Source: DATBGO01 sp050011895 (GTDB lineage Bacteria > Actinomycetota > Actinomycetes > Streptosporangiales > Streptosporangiaceae). From it: a DNA stretch of 11,152 bases. Position 1 is the stretch's first letter. Every line of letters begins with the position of its first letter. A program made the position numbers and the translations under genes. Below are positions 5,385-10,861 of the stretch, one piece after another. The notes under the pieces are model-generated. The model was not told the origin of the DNA. It was given only the letters and a program-made list of their open reading frames with translations, and searched no databases. Location of the stretch: assembly GCA_050011895.1 (NCBI GenBank), contig JBEKIF010000133.1, forward strand, positions 1-11,152. Direction: 5' to 3'.

Positions 5385-5579
5385 ATGTTTCTACTCGCCG
5401 CAATCCTCCACTGGTTACTGCGCGACCCGCCGTCCAGTGACGCCGACACTGACCGGGCCGGAACAAGCCGCCGGTGGAATGCCGCCGCTGATGACCACGA
5501 GCGCGCTCGTATCGCTGGCTGCGGGACAGTGCGTGCCGATGGGCGATCGGGCTCACCAGCAGACCGCATCCAGCGGTAA
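5385..5579 (+). CDS. Small 64-residue protein of unknown function, upstream of the acyl-CoA synthetase
   Basis: The ORF starts at an ATG eight bases after AGGAG (5372-5376), a good ribosome binding site, and ends at a TAA 27 bases before the acyl-CoA synthetase start. The predicted product begins MFLLAAILHWLLRD, a short hydrophobic segment with two tryptophans in the first 30 residues. It continues with a polar, Asp/Arg-rich tail (SSDADTDRAGTSRRWNAAAD onward). The N-terminus could sit in or on the membrane, but 12 hydrophobic residues are short for a transmembrane helix, and there is no signal peptidase site. Third-position G/C bias is weaker than in the synthetase. I do not recognise the family. 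It may be a real small membrane-associated partner, a leader ORF that tunes translation of the next gene, or a chance ORF. The site and the spacing favour translation. Confidence 0.5.
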   Translation: MFLLAAILHWLLRDPPSSDADTDRAGTSRRWNAAADDHERARIAGCGTVRADGRSGSPADRIQR

Positions 5580-5594
5580 TGAGCACCCCCGCGG

Positions 5595-5600
5595 AGGAGG
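5595..5600 (+). promoter_or_regulatory. Strong ribosome binding site of the acyl-CoA synthetase
   Basis: AGGAGG at 5595-5600 is a perfect anti-16S match, six bases before the ATG at 5607. It supports this start and implies efficient translation independent of the small ORF upstream. Confidence 0.85.
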
Positions 5601-5606
5601 CGCACG

Positions 5607-7454
5607 ATGACAGCCCAGACGATTGAGGAACGGGCAAAGATCGAGCGTTCGATCGAGGGAAAGACGCTCTGTGACGATCTGCGGCAGACGGCCGAGGAGC
5701 ACGGGGACGAGCCAGCTTTCTCCGACCGTGCCGGCGGGGAATGGAAGACCCTGACGTGGTCGCAGACGCGCAAGCGCGCGCTCGAGCTTGCCGCCGGCTT
5801 CATCGCGGTCGGCTGCAGGCCAGGTGACCGGGTGGCGCTGATGCTGCCTAACCGGGTCGAGCATGTCCTGGCCGACCTCGGTGCCCTGCACGCGGGCGCC
5901 GTGCCTGTGACGCTCTATGCCACCTTCGCGACCGATCAGGTGGCGTACGTTGCGGCGAACTGCGCGGCCCGGGTGGCCGTGCTCGACGGCGCGGACCAGC
6001 TGAGCCGCTGGCAGCCCGTGCTTGAGCGGCTGCCCAGGTTGCACAGGATCATCGTTCTCGACGCGGCGGGATGGGCGTCTGACGAGCTCTACATGACCTG
6101 GGCGGAATTCGAGCAGCTCGGCGCCGGGCTTTACGCGGCAGACCCGGGCGCCGTCGCCGCGCGTGTGGCCGCGATAGCGCCCGATGACCCGGTGACCATC
6201 CTGTACACCTCGGGAACGACCACAAACCCCAAGGGCGTGGTGAACACCCACCATGGCGTGCTGTTCGAGTCGGGCAGCCATCATCTGGCCGGCACCGTGC
6301 CCGGGGCATTCCGGTCGGTCTCGTACCTCCCGCTCGCGCACATCGCAGAGCGCGTGCTGACGATCTACCTGCCGATCCACGAGGCCGCGCACATCTACTT
6401 CTGCGCGGATCAGAAGGATCTTCCCGGCACGCTGCAGGAGGTGCAGCCGACCTCGTTCTTGGGCGTGCCGCGGGTCTGGCAGAAGATACAGGCCGGAATC
6501 CTCGCCCTGCTGGCAGCAGAACAGGACGAGACGAAGAGGGCCGCCGTGGTGCGGGCCATGGACGCCGGCCGTGCGTACGTGGAGGGATGCCAGTTCGGCC
6601 GTCGGGTGACGCCCGACGTGGCCGAGGCCTTCGAGCGCGCCGACGCCGAGGTGCTCGCTCCGATCAGGTCGCTGCTCGGCCTGGGCAAGGCCGAGGTTAC
6701 GCTGAGCGCCGCCGCTCCGCTGCCCGCCGACGTCGCCACGTTCTTCACCGGCCTCGCCATCAAGATCCTCGATGTTTACGGGATGACCGAGACCACTGGT
6801 GCGGTCACCGCGAACACCCCGGAAGCGTTCAAGCTCGGTACGGTCGGTCGGCCATTGCCCGGCATGGAACTCAACATCGCCGAAGACGGGGAGATCCTGG
6901 TCCGCGGCCCCGTCAATACTCCCGGCTACCTCGGGCCGCCCGAGGCGTCAGCTGCGCTGCTCGGCGCGGATCACTGGCTGCACACCGGCGACATCGGCGC
7001 ACTCGACCCGGATAACTTCCTCCGCGTGGTCGACCGCAAGAGGGAACTCATCATCACGGCCTGGGGAGAGAACATGTCCCCGGCTGCCATCGAGGGCCTG
7101 CTCGTGGAGCACCCGCTGGTCGGGCAGGCGCTCGCCTTCGGCGACCGGCGGCCCTATGTGGTGGCGCTGCTCGCCCTCGACGGTGAGGTCGCGCCCGCCT
7201 GGGCGAGGGCACGTGGCGTCGAGGCGGGCTCACTGGCCGAGCTCGCCGCGCACCCAGTGGTGATCAAGGCGGTCGGGGAGGCCGTCGCTGCGGCGAACAA
7301 CCGGCTCGCCCGCGTTCAGCAGGTCAAACGCTGGCGGCTGCTGCCGGCTGAGTGGACTGCGGAGAGCGAGGAGCTCACGCCGACGCTGAAGCTGAAGCGC
7401 CGGGTCATCCACGCCAGGTACGCCGACGTCATCGAATCGCTCTTCGCGCAATGA
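5607..7454 (+). CDS. Long-chain acyl-CoA synthetase (FadD15-like AMP-forming ligase)
   Basis: This complete 615-residue member of the ANL superfamily is the size of mycobacterial FadD15-type enzymes. It activates a carboxylic acid, most likely a long-chain fatty acid, with ATP to an acyl-adenylate and then to acyl-CoA. Motifs in order are the P-loop YTSGTTTNPKG (200-210), LPLAHIAER (241-249), YGMTET (391-396, adenylate binding), HTGD (459-462), the hinge DRKRELIITAWGEN (476-489), and LTPTLKLKR (590-598), which carries the C-terminal catalytic lysine (K595 or K597). The P-loop has Thr where Gly is usual (SGTTG). The protein lacks a signal peptide or membrane helix and should be cytosolic or peripheral. 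It may be co-transcribed with the small ORF 27 bases upstream. No other fatty-acid gene is nearby, and inverted repeats bracket the segment, so it may have arrived as a unit. The enzyme class is firm; chain length is a guess. Confidence 0.95.
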   Translation: MTAQTIEERAKIERSIEGKTLCDDLRQTAEEHGDEPAFSDRAGGEWKTLTWSQTRKRALELAAGFIAVGCRPGDRVALMLPNRVEHVLADLGALHAGAVPVTLYATFATDQVAYVAANCAARVAVLDGADQLSRWQPVLERLPRLHRIIVLDAAGWASDELYMTWAEFEQLGAGLYAADPGAVAARVAAIAPDDPVTILYTSGTTTNPKGVVNTHHGVLFESGSHHLAGTVPGAFRSVSYLPLAHIAERVLTIYLPIHEAAHIYFCADQKDLPGTLQEVQPTSFLGVPRVWQKIQAGILALLAAEQDETKRAAVVRAMDAGRAYVEGCQFGRRVTPDVAEAFERADAEVLAPIRSLLGLGKAEVTLSAAAPLPADVATFFTGLAIKILDVYGMTETTGAVTANTPEAFKLGTVGRPLPGMELNIAEDGEILVRGPVNTPGYLGPPEASAALLGADHWLHTGDIGALDPDNFLRVVDRKRELIITAWGENMSPAAIEGLLVEHPLVGQALAFGDRRPYVVALLALDGEVAPAWARARGVEAGSLAELAAHPVVIKAVGEAVAAANNRLARVQQVKRWRLLPAEWTAESEELTPTLKLKRRVIHARYADVIESLFAQ

Positions 7455-7539
7455 GCTACCAGTAGGCTTCCAGAACTCTGCATGATCTTGTCCCGCTCGA
7501 AAATAGGAGTCGGTGCATGACCTGCAGGTCTTCCGGCGT

Positions 7540-7632
7540 CATGCGGCGTGCACCGTAGTAGCCGCGGACCTGGATCTCGGCGTGCAGCCGGACGGCGTCG
7601 GTGCATCCCTGGCTCCACTGCGGACGACACTG
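7540..7632 (-). pseudogene. Possible ISL3-like transposase fragment
   Basis: On the minus strand, about 30 codons read QWSQGCTDAVRLHAEIQVRG followed by YYGARR. This resembles the segment 'RW..GC.DA.RLHAEI.ARGY.GS' of ISL3-type transposases, just before their DDE domain. No more of the protein is recognisable on either side, apart from low-complexity readings in neighbouring frames. The surrounding 7456-7757 is otherwise gene-free and ends at the right copy of the bracketing inverted repeat. The scrap could be what is left of an element that once supplied that repeat. The match is short and from memory. Confidence 0.4.
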
Positions 7633-7731
7633 GAGCAAGCCCACGGCGAGAATCTTGAAACTCGGCGGCAGCCTGATTACCTAGGCTGATGGCGACCTTG
7701 CTCATCGCCGTTGACGTGGCCAGCTTGATGG

Positions 7732-7756
7732 TGTGCCGCTCGAATACTCGATTGGG
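7732..7756 (-). repeat. Right copy of the inverted repeat bracketing the acyl-CoA synthetase segment
   Basis: On the minus strand this 25-base site has CCCA, then ATCGAGTATT, then CGAGCGGCACA. It matches the left copy at 4846-4871 at 23 of 26 aligned columns, in opposite orientation. It lies about 280 bases past the acyl-CoA synthetase stop, just upstream of the possible ISL3-like fragment read on the same strand. Confidence 0.65.
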
Positions 7757-8053
7757 TGGCCTTCTATGAAATGCTCACCCGGCAGGTAAGCGGCAACGCC
7801 ACAGGCCATACGGCGGGCACCAAGCCGACGAAGACTTCGCAGGGATCGCGTGCAGCAAGGCCCCCGGCAGACGGGGCCGACCGGTCGACCGGATCTGCCG
7901 ATGAGCGGCCGTCCGACTCTGCGTGATGAATGGGGTCACCCGCCGCATGACTGCGCTGACTAGCGTGTCTCGCCGGCTGCGACGGACGAAAGACCAGCCG
8001 CTGCGATGAGAGCGGCAACCGGCAGGCCAGCTACGACCAATCCGTAACCCAGG
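7757..8053. other. Accessory stretch without a convincing gene
   Basis: No family is recognisable here. The plus strand holds three short frames that touch one another: a 56-codon frame from a GTG at 7756 (begins VAFYEMLTRQVSGNA), a 27-codon Arg-rich frame from an ATG at 7926 sharing one base with the previous TGA, and a 13-codon frame from an ATG at 8006 overlapping the next TGA. None has a ribosome binding site, so I treat them as chance or as debris of one broken gene. Confidence 0.3.
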
Positions 8054-8305
8054 TCACCCAGAGCCAGGGTCATAGCTTTTCGAAAGGAACCACCATGCAG
8101 AGACTATTCCTGACAGGATAGCACGCGCAGCCAGCGTAACCATTCTGACCACAAAATTAACGCAATAGATAAGACTGTTCACGATGATCCTGGCTGCAGC
8201 CAGCAGGAGATTCACGATTGTTCGCGTCGCAGCTACCGACGAGATGCGCAGGGCATCTGCGAGGCGGATCAGGGCATGCCGTGACACTTCTCCAAGCCTA
8301 TCCAT
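8054..8305 (-). CDS. Small hydrophobic/amphipathic protein of unknown function (83 residues)
   Basis: Read from the ATG at 8303-8305, the minus-strand frame gives MDRLGEVSRHALIRLADAL, then a hydrophobic run of about 45 residues broken by single Asn or Arg residues every 7-12 positions (TIVNLLLAAARIIVNSLIY, then CVNFVVRMVTLAARAILSG, then IVSAWWFL), ending KSYDPGSG. The pattern suggests long amphipathic helices or two short membrane helices. Base composition is clearly less G/C-rich than the neighbours (AAT, TTT, AGA and ATA codons occur), hinting at foreign origin. No ribosome binding site precedes the ATG. The sequence before it, TTCATAAC, could be a -10 box for a leaderless message. The frame stays open further upstream, but there it only opposes the recombinase remnant. 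I recognise no family. The regular hydrophobic pattern is the main argument that it is real. Confidence 0.38.
   Translation of the reverse strand: MDRLGEVSRHALIRLADALRISSVAATRTIVNLLLAAARIIVNSLIYCVNFVVRMVTLAARAILSGIVSAWWFLSKSYDPGSG
8095..8121 (+). other. Eight-codon mini-ORF with a good ribosome binding site
   Basis: AAAGGA (8083-8088) lies six bases before an ATG that opens MQRLFLTG and stops at a TAG (8119-8121). It may be a leader peptide or the surviving start of a gene lost by deletion. It lies antisense to the end of the hydrophobic minus-strand frame, so only one of the two need be real. Confidence 0.25.
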
Positions 8306-8404
8306 GATGTTATGAATCCGGCGGCGGCGGTAGGGGTTCGGTGCGCACTCCAGCTGCGCGGCGCCGGGCCGCGCCACAGGCCGCGGCGGCCAGCGCGTTG
8401 TCCC

Positions 8405-8606
8405 TACGCCGGCCCGCACCCCAACCCCGCCAAGGCCGCCGACGGCAAGCGCCTGCACGCCCTAGCCATCGATCAGCCCGCCGGCGTTGTCGTGCAGCGG
8501 ATCTTCGCCCCGTTCCTGGCCGGGGCAGGAATCTTCGCCATCGCCCAGGAACTGACTAGGCATCCCGTGCCCGTCCGCTCACGACCCGGCCTGTAACGAC
8601 ATCACC
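8405..8606 (+). pseudogene. Large serine recombinase, internal fragment, frameshifted
   Basis: The plus-strand frame from 8405 reads AGPHPNPAKAADGKRLHAL, then VVVQRIFAPFLAGAGIFAIA and QELTRHP. This is the stretch of actinobacterial large serine recombinases that lies between the catalytic domain and the zinc-ribbon domain (usual form: AGPHPN..KA..GKRLH.LE.D...VV.RIF..YLAG.GI.AIA..LT..GIP.PSAHDP). The next block, CPSAHDPACNDI, continues in another frame after about 8562, so a frameshift separates them. The catalytic serine region (N-terminus) and the DNA-binding C-terminus are both absent. The fragment is inactive, but it shows that an integrative element or prophage was once here. I can follow the homology to about 8606; from there to 8854 no gene is recognisable. 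Confidence 0.75.
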
Positions 8607-8854
8607 GTCCCCGATGAACTCGATCCCGCCAGGCCTCGCGCGGCGCCGCGGCGCTCGGCTCCTACCTTCGCTTGCTGCTCCCGCTGCCGGCATCGCCAGT
8701 ACGTGGGCCGCAGCCGTCGGCGGCTAATACCACGGATGCGCGCGGCGACGCAGAGGAGTTCCTCGGGTCTCCGTCGCAGACGAGCGCAGCGGCTACCAGG
8801 CCCGCGCCCGCTGAACCCGGCAGACCAGCTCATAACACTGTGGACGCGGCCCGC

Positions 8855-9478
8855 TTAACCCGTGGACACCACCCCCAGGAACGCGCATCCCCGCAGGCCA
8901 CGGCCAAATGTGAAGGCCTCACCCAGGTCAAAGGCTATATAGACCTTTATGAAGATCAACGGACAGCCAAACTGACTGGTCTTCCCCGCCCCGCCCAGGC
9001 CGCACAAAGCCACCGTGCGCGGCGTGGGGTTACCCTCACCGGTCAGCCGGGAGTCCAGCTCGGCGAGCAGGTCCTCCCGACCGGCCAGCAGTGCCGGCGG
9101 GTCAGCCAGCCGCACCGGCTTCCCGGTGACCCCCCGGCGCTGCTGATAGACGACCTGGCCGATAGCGGTTCCCCCGCGGCCGGCGACCACTGAGCCCGGC
9201 CCGGCAGTGATAATCCCAGACCCGGCCCTGCTAACCGCCGGGGCGGGCCTGCTCGCATTGCGGAAGGCCGCCCACGTAAGCCACAACCCTGACAGTGGAA
9301 TGGTCACCGATACCAGAATGGTCACCGCGGGGGCGCCGAGGTGATGGCGAGGTACCACCGCCTACGCCAGGGCCCAGGGCAGCACCAGCAGCGCCGCGGC
9401 GATCCCGCCATCTCGCCATACCGGATGGCGGGCAGCAGACAGCCAGCGCCGGACGCTTGACCGCTGCGCACCGTCCAC
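8855..9478 (-). pseudogene. Membrane-anchored STAND/NB-ARC NTPase, truncated, with an in-frame stop
   Basis: On the minus strand a frame can be read from a GTG at 9476-9478: VDGAQRSSVRRWLSAARHPV, then a hydrophobic helix GIAAALLVLPWALA, then a TAG (9362-9364). The same frame goes on with AVVPRHHLGAPAVTILVSVT and a second hydrophobic segment, a Gly-rich linker (ITAGPGSVVAGRGG, then IGQVVYQQ), KPVRLADPPALLAGREDLLA, and the Walker A motif ALCGLGGAGKTS. This is the N-terminal layout of actinobacterial membrane-linked NB-ARC/TPR proteins of the STAND class, which act as sensors or switches. Recognisable sequence stops right after GKTS (about 8975). The last 39 codons, down to the TGA at 8855, are unrelated and A/T-richer. 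Walker B, the sensor motifs and the repeat domain are missing. The stop plus the truncation make it a pseudogene. Confidence 0.72.
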
Positions 9479-10169
9479 GAGGGTAGATTGTCACAACCGC
9501 CGTCATCCGCCGAGATCCATCGGCAATGCAACCATGGCATCAGCCAGCGAGGCTGTCGTCGGCTGAACATGCCGTGCCTGTTACCCCGCAGCCGCGAATC
9601 GATCAGCCGTCCCGATACTGTCAGACTGTCCCTGACTGGCGTGCAGGCGGCGACGCGCGACAGCAAAAGGCCATAACGTTGCCGACGGCCCGGCATCCCG
9701 TAGCCGACTCCCATTGGCGACCGTGCCTGTACCAACCGAAGGCACATGATCGGTGATCATGACGGGGGAGCGCCGGGCGAGCAACTCTACTGGTCAGAGC
9801 CGTGGATGCGATTCTCGGCACGCACACCTCCAGCGTCAAAGGGCACCCGGAGATCGTTTCTAACCGCTTCGCAGAAACGTTCTCCGGGATCCACCCTTGA
9901 GCGCTGGAGACCTCTGCCAGGCCAGCGGGCCTGACGGCGAGGGCCAGGCCAGAGGCCAGGCCCGAAGCGGCGGGCGGCGAACCTCTGCAGCGGCAGCCCT
10001 GTCCAGATTGTGTAGCCGGGCGTAGAGTGCCACCCAAGTATGCGCTGCCGGGCAAGGGCTCATGAGATGCCCTATCAGCGGTCGATGCCCGACCAGAGGA
10101 CGCTCCACTGAGCCAGGCGTGGGGGGAAGCGGCGAACCGGCACAGCCGCGCCCGGGGGAGGGGGTAGTC
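9479..10169. other. About 690 bases without a recognisable gene
   Basis: Open frames exist on both strands, including a long minus-strand one across 9621-10253, but their sequences are Arg/Ser/Pro/Ala-rich shadows with no recognisable motif, no ribosome binding site and mixed codon bias. Two features stand out. One is a perfect palindrome, ATGATC-GGT-GATCAT (9746-9760). The other is a GGCCAG/CAGGCC-rich tract at 9917-9964 that could fold. The upstream region of the 10170 operon lies at the end, but I found no clear -35/-10 pair. Confidence 0.5.
10152..10162 (+). promoter_or_regulatory. Purine-rich ribosome binding site deciding the 10170 start
   Basis: GGGGGAGGGGG precedes the ATG at 10170 by seven bases. 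The frame is open back to an ATG at 10062, but those 36 codons are Arg/Gly/Pro-rich and not protein-like. The strong purine run supports 10170. Confidence 0.7.
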
Positions 10170-10535
10170 ATGGGAGTCAAGGCGAAAATCGCACTGCCGG
10201 TCGGATCCGGTAACCAGGCCGTCAAAGGCGGCAGTATCGGCAAGCTGATCCAAAGTGCCGCCGAGCGCTGGAAGCCGGAAGCGATGAACTTCGGCGGCTT
10301 CGAAGGGAAGCGGACAGCGTTCATCGTGTTCGACATGCCAGACTTATCCGACATGATCCCATTCGCGGAGCCGTTCTTTCAGGGAATGAACACAGATGTG
10401 GTCATCATCCCGATCATGAACGCCGACGACATGCAGAAGGGCTCGGCAAGCTCGGCTGACGAGCAGGTATCCCTGGACGCTGAAGGCGCGACCGAAGGCG
10501 TCCCCGAGACCAACGGCGCGATCACCATGCCCTGA
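10170..10535 (+). CDS. Small ABM/DUF3303-like protein of unknown function
   Basis: This 121-residue protein opens MGVKAKIALPVGSGNQAVKG. Next come an amphipathic helix (SIGKLIQSAAERWKPEAMNF), a strand-turn-strand GGFEGKRTAFIVFDMPD, an aromatic-rich helix IPFAEPFFQGMN, and a strand ending VVIIPIMNADDMQKG. The beta-alpha-beta-beta-alpha-beta order and the 'KPE..YF...GKR..F..FDM.D.S....AEP.F......V...PVMNADDL' pattern fit a small family of ferredoxin-like-fold proteins resembling antibiotic-biosynthesis monooxygenase (ABM) and DUF3303 proteins. These normally dimerise, and their function is mostly unknown. The last ~30 residues (SSADEQVSLDAEGATEGVPE onward) form an acidic tail beyond the fold. 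No signal peptide is seen, so it is probably cytosolic. It is the first gene of a plus-strand run of three, 38 bases before the next start. The family link is from pattern memory. Confidence 0.75.
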   Translation: MGVKAKIALPVGSGNQAVKGGSIGKLIQSAAERWKPEAMNFGGFEGKRTAFIVFDMPDLSDMIPFAEPFFQGMNTDVVIIPIMNADDMQKGSASSADEQVSLDAEGATEGVPETNGAITMP

Positions 10536-10573
10536 AGACGGGTTCGCAGACAGCGATCGCGGCAGGGAACCCG

Positions 10574-10852
10574 GTGACGACGCTCCAGATGATCTGGATG
10601 CCGACGTACATCACCTGGAACATCTGGTTCGGTGCCAGCACGTCGGGTCCGCCGAACTACACCCTGACGATGACGCAGGGCCAGACATCCGCCTACACGC
10701 AGGAGTTCGGCGGCAACCAGTTCGCCGGCGCTGTCAACATTCCCAAGTCCGGCAAGCAGCAAGTCATCATGAACCTCTGGGCGCAGGGCCAGAACGTTGA
10801 CGCTCAGGCCACGCTGATCATCCGGTCATTCAGTTACACCCCATCAGATTAG
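10574..10852 (+). CDS. Unknown 92-residue beta-rich protein
   Basis: The gene starts at a GTG (10574-10576), five bases after AGGGA (10564-10568), and ends at a TAG that overlaps the ribosome binding site of the lipoprotein gene. An ATG at 10589 is the other possible start. The product is rich in Thr, Gln, Asn and aromatics: LQMIWMPTYITWNIWFGA, then PNYTLTMTQGQTSAYTQEFG, then IPKSGKQQVIMNLWAQGQNV and ATLIIRSFSYTPSD. Alternating hydrophobic/polar residues suggest a small beta-sandwich or beta-barrel with several exposed tryptophans. There is no clear signal peptide or cysteine pair. I recognise no family. High third-position G/C content and tight spacing to both neighbours mark it as a real gene and as part of their operon. 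A surface or carbohydrate/lipid-binding role would be speculation. Confidence 0.72.
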   Translation: MTTLQMIWMPTYITWNIWFGASTSGPPNYTLTMTQGQTSAYTQEFGGNQFAGAVNIPKSGKQQVIMNLWAQGQNVDAQATLIIRSFSYTPSD

Positions 10853-10861
10853 GAGCGGGAC

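Noticed and set aside
5212..5637. Minus-strand 141-codon frame across the acyl-CoA synthetase leader
   Set aside because: It overlaps the ribosome binding sites and start codons of two plus-strand ORFs and has no motif or protein-like pattern.
5553..6392. Minus-strand 279-codon frame opposite the acyl-CoA synthetase
   Set aside because: Arg/His/Gly-rich low-complexity reading against a gene whose motifs are all in the plus frame.
8672..9193. Plus-strand 173-codon frame
   Set aside because: It is the shadow of the STAND NTPase pseudogene, whose Walker A motif reads on the minus strand; the plus reading is Pro/Ala/Gln-rich.
10062..10169. Upstream start for the ABM/DUF3303-like gene adding 36 codons
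   Set aside because: The added residues are Arg/Gly/Pro-rich. The purine-rich site and the fold both begin at 10170.
9621..10253. Minus-strand 210-codon frame in the gene-poor region
   Set aside because: No ribosome binding site, no recognisable motif, mixed codon bias, and it runs into the opposite strand of the 10170 gene.
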